Part shown: positions 9,133-15,106 of the stretch, piece after piece | How positions within the stretch are numbered: position 1 is the first letter of the stretch | How the letters are laid out: each line of letters starts with the position of its first letter | From: Stephanodiscus triporus | Taxonomy: Eukaryota > Bacillariophyta > Thalassiosirophyceae > Thalassiosirales > Thalassiosiraceae | Length of the DNA: 15,106 nucleotides | Reading direction: 5' to 3' | Assembly (NCBI GenBank): GCA_036939755.1 | Contig: JALLAZ010000608.1 | Coordinates: 1-15,106 of the forward strand | Notes under the pieces: generated by a model | What the model saw: only the letters and a program-made list of their open reading frames with translations | Database searches by the model: none | What the model was told of the DNA's origin: nothing | Position numbers and translations under genes: made by a program

Positions 9133-9315
9133 CCGGATAATTATCCGCGCGACGGCGGCTGCGCCTCCCCACGATCCCCGTCGTCTCGCCGAGGCCGCCG
9201 AGGCGACGACGCCGACGATCCCGCCCCCGCCCGCGATCATCGCGAGGAGGAGGAGGAGGAGGACGCTGGGGCGGGACGACGACGACGACGACGACGCGAT
9301 ATGGCGCGGAGGCAT
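5584..9315 (-). CDS. Valyl-tRNA synthetase with N-terminal targeting extension
   Basis: Three exons on the minus strand (9315-7397, 7249-6469, 6375-5584) join in frame across introns of 147 and 93 bp to give 1163 residues. The protein charges tRNA-Val with valine. The class I HIGH motif is HMGH (240-243, within PPPNVTGRLHMGH), the KMSKS motif is KMSKTKGN (776-783), and the editing-domain signature is ATTRPET (444-450). WCISRQLWWGHRIP spans intron 1 and DDVLDTWFSSGLWPF follows. The C-terminus carries the anticodon-binding domain and the Val-specific coiled coil (LIDIEKERQRLEKQ...). Residues 1-125 are not part of the enzyme: a hydrophobic stretch at 15-43, poly-Ser and Arg-rich segments and a CAFVASS block suggest an organelle, perhaps plastid, presequence. 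Met126 (ATG at 8940) could start a cytosolic form. A poly-Gly/poly-Glu run (about 421-439) interrupts the editing domain. Exon 1 is much more GC-rich than exons 2 and 3. Confidence 0.95.
7999..8055 (-). repeat. Low-complexity tract encoding poly-Gly/poly-Glu in valyl-tRNA synthetase
   Basis: A run of CCT and C homopolymers on the + strand reads as about seven Glu preceded by about twelve Gly on the minus strand, just before ATTRPET. The frame is kept through the run, which argues against an assembly error changing its length by a non-multiple of three. Confidence 0.85.
9098..9131 (-). repeat. (GAC)n / (TCG)n trinucleotide microsatellite
   Basis: Eleven GAC units in a row on the + strand read as poly-Ser on the minus strand at residues 63-73 of the valyl-tRNA synthetase presequence. 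Shorter GAC or CGT runs flank it (near 8957-8972 and 9278-9297), so slippage probably shaped this whole N-terminal extension. Confidence 0.9.
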
Positions 9316-10255
9316 CCTCTTCTCTCTCTCTCTCTCTCTTCGGCGAAGGGGGGATAAACTTATTGTGCCCCTAACTAAGTCCCCGCCGCCGCCTTTGGCA
9401 CACCCGCCGTCGTCCTGGACGAACTGTAGATACTGATGTGGTCTATTTACTTTTTCTGGGGAGAGCGAAGTGGTGTATCATCATACACGCAAATAATAAT
9501 GTTACATCGTTGTCTGCCCGGATGACGCATGCGCGCGCGGTTTTTTTGTGGTGATGGCGGCCTCACTCATTTCTCATTGCCATTTTTAAGATGGTGCCGC
9601 CATTTTCCATTTTCCCCCTTCCTTCATTATTTCACCCAATCTCCAATCTCAACGTGCGATGCGTGTTGAGGGGGGTCGTCATCGTCAAATCGAATCCCTC
9701 AACTTCGATCTCCCAGCTCTTGGGCAATCTGCGGCAGAAATCGATTGAGTCGGATCCCAGAGCAGACCTCCATAATAAAAGAGCAGTCGATGATGTTTGA
9801 CAGTTCGGGCCCTCCGACGGGGAACTGCGCCGTCCGTCGGCAACGGCTGGACGACGTGGCCGCCCTCCGATGACGACGACGATGGGCGATGACAACGACG
9901 CCGCGCGATGACGGGAAGGAGAAGACAGCGAAGAAGAAGAGGGGGTGGGGTTGCGGCGGTAAAAAAAGAGAACATGTCACAAGAGCGAGGGATGCGTCCG
10001 AGCTGGCACTTCGGGGTGGAGTTTGTATCCTCGGGCATATGGCGCGGTGTTGAAGGTGAAACTTAGATGCAGCCAAGAGAGGGGGGCGCGCCGACATTTC
10101 CCGGGTGGGGGGATTTTTGTGGCAGGCGCGGCGCAGTGGCGAAGCGATATGGTGGACCGGTGAAACGATGCGGCCACGAGGGGGGGCGCCAATTTGTCAA
10201 AGAAGGAATATAGGCACGGCGCGAAGGCTATGATCAAACGCCGCAGCCACGAGGG
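9316..10255. promoter_or_regulatory. Divergent intergenic region between valyl-tRNA synthetase and HA-domain gene
   Basis: This 940-bp gap should hold two promoters. A (CT)n run at 9319-9340 lies directly before the valyl-tRNA synthetase ATG and would read as (GA)n in its 5' UTR. An inverted repeat ATGGCGGC (9554-9561) / GCCGCCAT (9596-9603) is present. From 9780 on, the DNA becomes GC- and G-rich. Two short frames (9908-10066 and 10067-10213) lie in the same frame as the HA gene, separated by TAG codons; their products show no recognisable domain. A short block, roughly GCAGCCACGAGGG..GCGCCAA, occurs at about 10170-10192 and again at 10243-10264. I see no certain gene here. Confidence 0.5.
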
Positions 10256-10690
10256 ATGCGCCAAGCGCGTCCGGAGGGGGAGGAGTTTGTCTTGTGGCAT
10301 TGTCCTTTGGAGGAGTGGGAGCGGCGCTTCGAGGAGCTGACGAAACACGTCAAGAGGCACGGCAATAATTGTGAAGTTCCAAAGGACACGCCACTTGGGG
10401 TTTGGATCATGAATCGGCGTTCTCTGTTCAAGCTGATGTTGGCGAGGAGATATAACAGCCTTTCGCAGCAGTGGGTCGATTCACTCAATTCCATCGGTTT
10501 CCGACCGGCTTCGACTGGAGTATCCACGCCAAGTATGCCCGAAGGTTTGTCAGAAGCACCGCTGTTCGCAAACGAGATGAAAGATCATATCCCATACGAG
10601 GATCTCGTCGATGGACAACTGTGCAGGTTCGTTCGTAGGGGCCAAAAGACGACGCACGTTCCCTGGTTCGGCCGCGGCCTCCCGTTGTGA
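10256..10690 (+). CDS. Helicase-associated (HA) domain protein, short; possibly part of a degraded gene
   Basis: The open frame encodes 144 residues. Residues 20-82 match one helicase-associated repeat (PF03457): W..RF..L..HV..HG...VP....LG.WI..RR..FK.......LS..WVD.LN.IGF. These roughly 65-residue, Trp-anchored helical domains are found in bacterial helicases and are expanded in diatoms, where most have no known function; nucleic-acid binding is assumed. No helicase core is present. The C-terminal part is unlike known domains except for NEMKDHIPYEDLVDGQL (106-122), shared with the gene at 3029-4231. The ATG is the first in the frame after a TAG at 10211. After the TGA at 10688 the same frame stays open for 25 Arg/Glu-rich codons. 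The short length, single HA repeat and flanking in-frame stops leave open a decayed copy or an intron I did not find. Confidence 0.65.
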   Translation: MRQARPEGEEFVLWHCPLEEWERRFEELTKHVKRHGNNCEVPKDTPLGVWIMNRRSLFKLMLARRYNSLSQQWVDSLNSIGFRPASTGVSTPSMPEGLSEAPLFANEMKDHIPYEDLVDGQLCRFVRRGQKTTHVPWFGRGLPL

Positions 10691-11120
10691 ACGACCACGC
10701 CCCGCCGTCGCTTCGAGGCGCTGAACGAGGTGGAAGAGACCTCGACGGAGTCCCGGAATTTCGCTTGAGAGTCGGGGACGATCCGAGCGCCCGAGAGAAG
10801 GGGGCGTCCCAACCTCCAAATAGGGTCGAGAATAGTAGTCTAACACGAAAGAACTATACACTCAACGGCTGCTGCAACTTGATTAGTTACTCTTTAGTCT
10901 TTAGTCACTACTTTGACGGTCTCATTGGCATCCCTTGAAAACAAGTAGAAATGTCCCATTCACGGAAGAGAATGTCTCGTCTCTCTTTGCTATGTGCTCT
11001 CTCTGTCTTTCTTCGCCTCGCTGATTTTGGCACGGTGCTCAGCCTGTCCTCGCCTCGCTCATTTTGGCATGGGTCTCTGCGGAATGCACTAAGAAACAAA
11101 AAGTATTCAAGCTAATGTGT
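10691..11120. other. Convergent intergenic region with 20-bp direct repeat
   Basis: This gap between the 3' ends of the HA-domain gene and the sulfotransferase contains a 25-codon extension of the HA frame (10691-10768) and a pair of 20-bp direct repeats (TCGCCTCGCTSATTTTGGCA at 11013-11032 and 11050-11069, one mismatch, 37 bp apart). I see no other gene or RNA. Confidence 0.6.
11013..11069. repeat. Direct repeat, 20 bp, period 37 bp
   Basis: TCGCCTCGCTGATTTTGGCA (11013) and TCGCCTCGCTCATTTTGGCA (11050) differ at one base. They lie about 50 to 110 bp beyond the sulfotransferase stop codon, in its likely 3' flank. Confidence 0.8.
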
Positions 11121-12676
11121 TCATGCAAAGTACTGCTTCAAATGTGCCCACGTCGTCTTCGAGGAGAACTCTTTCGTGAACCTCGCAATAGCACGTTTTT
11201 CGTCATCGCTGTAATAATCGCCATACACCTTACCCGGGACGTACGGCTCGGGCTCTCCGATGGGGCTCAATTCGAGAAAATCCAGTAAGTCCTCAATGGT
11301 TTTGTCAAAGCTGGTTGTATAAGATTCGTAGTGGAAGACCAGTTCAGGAAGCCCGAGGTCTGCTGTCACGGCGAAGGCCATATTGTGCCATTGTACGTAT
11401 CGAAAGAACTCAGCGCGGCAGGGGACCCCAGACAATGCCTTTCGCAAATCTTTGTCCACAAACTTATGGCTAATCAGCATATTGTTGTCGTCGTCGATGC
11501 CCTTACACCATTTTTGAAAGCCAAGCATGGTGGCCGGATACTCCTTGAGCCAGGTCTCCGTCTTACTGTATCGATCCAAGTGAAAACGAGCCACGATATT
11601 GTCTAAGGGATCTCGAATGATATGCACGACTTTTTTCACGAGATCCGGACTGTACCAAACAGATTGCCTCTCCATAGTGTTCTCGGAACGGACTCCCCTT
11701 AGGCCGAAAATGCAATACCTGAGGAATCAAGCGTATCGTGACTTTCTTTAGGCCTAAAGAGGAATGTCTCCGCGGGGGAGCTGTCAATCTTACCTGAGGA
11801 ATTTGCGAGGGGTTACAATGTACGAGTTCGGATTGTGCGAATACGAATATCCGCCGCAGTGTGTCTTTGTGAGGATGAGCTTTGGGATATTTGTAGTTTT
11901 GCCTCGAATGAGTTCGAGGTATGGACCGTTCATGCCACCATCCCCTTTGAAGACGGGGTTGCTGTCTTCGTCTTTTATATCTCCTTCCAGCCCGTAGTTC
12001 GACGCAGTCGTCGTGTTGGTGAGTTCGCGAACGGTGTGAAGGGTGTAACTCGTGCCTGAGTTTGGAAACGACTGTTTCGAACGATTGGGTTGTTGGCAAA
12101 GCGACAGGGGAAATAACAAGATGTAGCAAACACCACAGCACTTACCATAAGCCAAACAATAGCCGTTGGCCATGACAAAGACTCATTGTCAACTGTTTTT
12201 GCGCCGTCACTCTGGATGCGTGGCAATATAGACCTTCTGCCAAGCTTGATGAAACCGGTGTCAACAGCGGCCACACCAATATTCTCTGCAACGGCGACTG
12301 TAGGATTTTTGAAGCCTCGTATCGAGCGAAAAGAGACAGAGTTATCATCGAGAGGAATATTATGGTGACCTTCGTTCTCGTTCTGTCGACCAGAGAGAAC
12401 GAACATACATACAAGGGCGGCCGATATCCCAGCGAAGGCCGCAGTGCATACAAAGGTTACTTAAAACCGGACAGTGATATGCGCGGCATCAGTTAGACAA
12501 GAACACAAGGCCAGTTAGACAAGAACACAAGGACATAACTGAACGACGTCGTCGAGTTCCTTACCCACGTGGACAGAAGAACGAATCGAGCATTGAGGGC
12601 TCCGCGGCGATCCACGGCCAGCGTCGCCACCAAGAAGTGATTGCGTGATCGTTGGCGAAGAGTAGGAGAATCTCAT
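11121..12676 (-). CDS. Type II membrane (Golgi-type) sulfotransferase
   Basis: Four exons on the minus strand (12676-12565, 12459-12146, 12071-11794, 11718-11121) join in frame to 433 residues; introns are 105, 74 and 75 bp with GTAAG-type donors. Exon 1 gives a short Ser/Arg-rich cytoplasmic tail. The exon 1/2 junction restores one membrane segment (about 38-60, VVTFVCTAAFAGISAALVCM). The exon 2/3 junction creates WLMSFPNSGTSYTL, the 5'-phosphosulfate-binding loop (about 140-153). KLILTKTHCGG follows in exon 3. VVHIIRDPLDNIVARFH (265-281) is the 3'-phosphate-binding motif for PAPS. The enzyme should transfer sulfate from PAPS to a carbohydrate, protein or lipid in the Golgi lumen; the acceptor is unknown. 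The ATG at 12406 would cut the membrane anchor, so the upstream exon is preferred. Intron 3 has a second in-frame acceptor 21 nt downstream, which would drop seven residues. Confidence 0.85.
12491..12534. repeat. Two-copy 22-bp tandem repeat inside sulfotransferase intron 1
   Basis: AGTTAGACAAGAACACAAGG occurs at 12491 and 12513. On the transcribed strand each copy contains TGTCTAACTG, a good branch-point match, so the intron has two candidate branch sites. Without the extra copy the intron would be 83 bp, close to the other two (74 and 75 bp). Confidence 0.9.
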
Positions 12677-13204
12677 TTCTTGCTGTTGGAAGAAGGATTG
12701 TGGGTAGGAGAAATGTTAGACGAAAAACAATGACAGGCGCCGCTGCCCTCAGTCTGCTTTGGGACGGTCACTCACTTTTGTAAAGGTGTGAGGAGCGAGG
12801 CTGGATAGGATAATGAACTTTTATGCGATGAACCTGAGCCGAAGGAGACGCCACGTTGGTGATTGTCGACAATGCTTGTTTTGAAAACGCTCGGAGAGCG
12901 TGAATTCTCTTTCATTGGTGAACATGCGGGATACCGCGGGTGACTGGAACACGGTCGGTGGTATCGTGGTACTCCCCCGTCTAAAAATGTATGGTACGTA
13001 CGATACTGCTACTTATCGTAGACTGCTCTCGCGAGAAAAAAAATGAGGTATTTTACATAGGAATCAAATACCAAATGTACAGTCGTTACCCGCCAACGAC
13101 ATCCCCAACAAACATCCACATCTCGTACGATTTGTGTATGGTATTCTCTCCGCCCGCTTGCTAGTAATCGCTCAGGGACACTGGCAACGGAAAAAAGGAA
13201 TCGA
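12677..13204. promoter_or_regulatory. Divergent promoter region, sulfotransferase / four-TM gene
   Basis: This 528-bp gap separates two divergent start codons and must contain both promoters. Nothing in it reads as a gene; open frames extending into it from 13134 (GTG start) and 13009-13260 (minus) are shadows of the downstream gene. An AT-rich stretch near 13034-13075 is the most promoter-like part for the four-TM gene; no defined element is assigned. Confidence 0.5.
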
Positions 13205-14117
13205 ATGTCAACAATGTGGGCGGCCATGTCACCATCGGGAGGAGTGCCGGGAACGCACACAACTTCCGTGCCGAATCCCGATGGCTCGTCGAACGTTTAC
13301 GTCCACCACATCTCGCACGGCGCTCCGGCGCAATCCGCGCCGCCACCACCGCAAATGCCGCAGATGTTCGGGATTCCCTATCCAATGCCGATGCCGATGC
13401 CCACCCCACCGCCGCCACCCATGTATGCACCGTATCAATCCATATCCATACCCCCAGCCTCCTCAATCGTACGGTGCGCCTTATTATCATCAGCAACATC
13501 AGCAACCGACGGTGATAGTTCTCAATCAGAAGGAGGAGAAGAAGGAAGAGAAAAAGAAGGATGAAGTGAAAAAGGAACCACCGAAGCCAGCACCGAAGCC
13601 AGCGCCAGCGCCAGCACCGCCAAAGGAAGAGAAGAAACCGCCTCCGAAGCGAATGGGACCACAGCAATTCTCAAAATTTTCCATCGCGTCCGTGATAATG
13701 TTCTTCCTAGCACTCGTCTTCGGCATCGTTTGCGTGTTCAAGTCGTATGAATCGTCTGATATGCGGGAGGCTGAGGTGGATACGGACGACGAAGAGTACG
13801 TTGTCTCACGGACAGTAGCTCTTGGTACCGGAGGCGCGTCGACCATTTGCTTTACCATCGCTATATTGGGGGCCTTCTACGCGGGGATGCGGCACAAGTC
13901 GAAGAGCGAGGGCAAAGCTCACTGCTGTATGGGAGGGTTTCTTATTGCGGCTTGTATAATCTTTTGTCTCACGTTTATCAATGCGCTAATCATTTTGGTG
14001 TTGGCATTTGATATCGAAAATGTAATATACCCCGAAGCTGTTTGGAGCGCTTTGATTGGGAGTATACTATCTTGGATGCTAATGTTTGGCTATTCTGAAA
14101 TGGCGAGAAGAATGTAG
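13205..14117 (+). CDS. Four-transmembrane protein with Pro/Lys/Glu-rich N-terminus; apparent one-base frameshift
   Basis: The protein starts MSTMWAAMSPSGG at 13205 and runs through a Pro/Met-rich stretch to about 13435, where the frame must shift by one base to continue into NPYPYPQPPQSYGAPYY and the rest. Ignoring one base near 13435-13445 gives 303 residues with an unbroken Tyr/Pro/Gln pattern. A 163-bp intron with a weak GTTTAC donor (13295-13457) would also fit but would remove protein-like sequence. Next come a Lys/Glu segment (EEKKEEKKKDEVKKE), PAPKPAP repeats, and four membrane helices at about 159-178, 204-228, 241-268 and 278-296. A CC pair precedes TM3 and the end is GYSEMARRM. The topology resembles MARVEL-type proteins, but I do not recognise a family. 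The neighbour on the opposite strand is a clear paralogue, so this is not a chance frame. Whether the frameshift is an assembly error or real damage is unknown. Confidence 0.8.
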
Positions 14118-14393
14118 ATAGCAGTCAGTACTATGGTCTAGAGTTATGCTGTTCATTGCATATGATTGACCAAAGCTTTGTTTTCTTTTTTTAGGTGAAG
14201 GGATGGTTGCTGTGAATTTTACTCGACGCGACTGTTCTCTGAAACATATCACAAGCATTTGAGAAAGGAAGTTTAGTTCAGCGCTGTGTTTTGCCTCCCG
14301 ACAGGTATACCTATATCTAATGATGCAACAGACCAACGTTGAACCGTATCATAGAATCATCAAGTGATTTGAACCTCATCTATTTAACAAAAT

Positions 14394-15106
14394 CTACTTT
14401 AAATGTCTTGCCAACTCTGAATATCCGAGCATTAATAACCATGCAACTGTACAACCGATAAATCCCACCAACGCCGTCCCCGGATAAGTTACATTTTCGG
14501 GATTCCATGCCAGTACGATCAAGATCAAATTGTATATGAACGAGAGAGAAAAAATGATCCAGCCACCAATCATGAATGCATCAAGGCAGCAACTACCCTT
14601 GGAATTTTTCTTATACTGTACTCCCGCGGCTGCAATGGACATTGTAGCGATGGTGAAGCAAAATGCCGTTATGCAGCCAAGACCTAGTGCAACATTCCTG
14701 TTACTTTTGTATTCAAAGTTATCACTCATATTCTCATCGCCTACGGCCTCGGCTTTTCGTCGTTCATAGTCAGCGTTGTATGTCATAGCTATACACGCAG
14801 TACCAAAGGCTAGGGCAAGGCAGAATGTTATTACACCATTAATGGTATAAATGGATGGTTTTTGTGGTCCTTTGGGTTTTGGTTTTTGTGCTGGTTTTGG
14901 TGGCTCTGTCTTCGGTGGCGCTGCCTTCGGTGGCTCTGCCTTCGGAGGCTCTGCCTTCGGTGGCTCCGCCTTCGGTGGCTCTGCCTTCGGTGGCTCTGCC
15001 TTCGGTGGTTCCTTTTTCACTTCATCCTTCTTTTTCTCTCCGTGATCGATAACTATCACCGTCGGTTGTTGCTGCTGTTGCGAATAATATGGATAACCAT
15101 ATACTG
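14394..15106 (-). CDS. Four-transmembrane protein, paralogue of the preceding gene (5' end outside window)
   Basis: The frame is open from the window edge to TAG at 14394 and gives 236 residues of the C-terminal part. It begins VYGYPYYSQQQQQPTVIVID, aligned to SYGAPYYHQQHQQPTVIVLN of the neighbour, and shares KKKDEVKKEPPK. About seven Ala-Glu-Pro-Pro-Lys repeats follow, then four membrane segments (around ITFCLALAFGTACIAM, VALGLGCITAFCFTIATM, MIGGWIIFSLSFIYNLILIV and ALVGFIGCTVAWLLMLGY). It ends GYSELARHLK, matching GYSEMARRM. The conserved CC before TM3 is present, suggesting lipidation or a disulfide (inferred). No introns are seen. The two genes face each other tail to tail with 276 bp between stop codons, which looks like an inverted duplication. 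Function and true start are unknown. Confidence 0.85.
   Translation of the reverse strand, partial: VYGYPYYSQQQQQPTVIVIDHGEKKKDEVKKEPPKAEPPKAEPPKAEPPKAEPPKAEPPKAAPPKTEPPKPAQKPKPKGPQKPSIYTINGVITFCLALAFGTACIAMTYNADYERRKAEAVGDENMSDNFEYKSNRNVALGLGCITAFCFTIATMSIAAAGVQYKKNSKGSCCLDAFMIGGWIIFSLSFIYNLILIVLAWNPENVTYPGTALVGFIGCTVAWLLMLGYSELARHLK
14896..15012 (-). repeat. 15-bp minisatellite encoding (A/T)EPPK repeats
   Basis: The unit TTCGGTGGCTCTGCC on the + strand is repeated about eight times (14896, 14911, 14926, 14941, 14956, 14971, 14986, then a partial at 15001) with few substitutions. On the coding strand each unit reads as five residues of the pattern Ala-Glu-Pro-Pro-Lys. The multiple-of-three period keeps the frame. 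The paralogue has a shorter Pro/Ala/Lys segment here, so the array expanded after the duplication. Confidence 0.95.

Noticed and set aside
8804..9436. Asp/Arg-rich plus-strand frames over the GAC microsatellite
   Set aside because: Poly-Asp and poly-Arg products come from the trinucleotide repeat in other frames.
11975..12406. Sulfotransferase exon 2 read through as one 143-codon protein with a second membrane helix (IVWLMVSAVVFATSCYF)
   Set aside because: A GTAAGT donor at 12145 and acceptor at 12072 restore the conserved FPNSGTSYT loop, so the second helix is intronic sequence.
13134..13440. Cys/Arg/His-rich N-terminus of the longest frame through the first four-TM gene, zinc-finger-like at first sight
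   Set aside because: It has a GTG start and is the out-of-frame shadow of the Met/Pro-rich sequence beginning at the ATG at 13205.
14851..15052. Plus-strand Gly/Phe/Ser or Val/Ala/Leu repeats opposite the AEPPK minisatellite
   Set aside because: They are antisense readings of a coding minisatellite; the minus-strand reading continues into a conserved membrane domain.
1..15106. tRNA, rRNA, transposon, viral or CRISPR elements
   Set aside because: I looked for tRNA T-arm patterns, transposase or reverse-transcriptase motifs, terminal repeats and regularly spaced repeats on both strands and saw none I could support.

Overview
This window is nuclear DNA from a eukaryote, most likely a stramenopile alga and probably a diatom. 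The genes carry short spliceosomal introns (about 30 to 155 bp, GT-AG, often CTAAC-like branch sites). One gene encodes a helicase-associated (HA) domain. There is a type II membrane sulfotransferase with the 'SFPNSGTSYT' signature. A valyl-tRNA synthetase has a hydrophobic, Ser/Arg-rich presequence like those of secondary plastids. The diatom call rests on these gene types, not on a marker gene. I see no rRNA, tRNA, transposase or CRISPR array.

Layout: eight genes alternate strand perfectly (+ - + - + - + -). (1) 678-2609 (+), a secreted, probably GPI-anchored PhoX/DUF839-family beta-propeller protein with five exons. (2) 3029-4231 (-), an unrecognised 400-residue protein with a disordered N-terminal part and an amphipathic C-terminal domain carrying a repeated DExxxxP motif. 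(3) 4572-5399 (+), a METTL13/EEF1AKMT4-like class I methyltransferase with two exons. (4) 5584-9315 (-), a 1163-residue valyl-tRNA synthetase with three exons. (5) 10256-10690 (+), a short HA-domain protein. (6) 11121-12676 (-), a 433-residue sulfotransferase that I assembled from four exons. (7) 13205-14117 (+) and (8) 14394 to beyond 15106 (-), two paralogous four-TM proteins with Pro/Lys/Glu-rich N-termini in tail-to-tail arrangement; the first has an apparent one-base frameshift and the second runs off the window.

The first 15 bases match the end of the Illumina adapter, so this contig end is an untrimmed artefact. The genes do not form an obvious pathway; three divergent pairs may share promoters. 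The points most worth following are a short motif (NEMK..IPxEDLVDGxL) shared by two otherwise unrelated neighbours (genes 2 and 5), the inverted pair of four-TM paralogues, and possible dual targeting of the valyl-tRNA synthetase.
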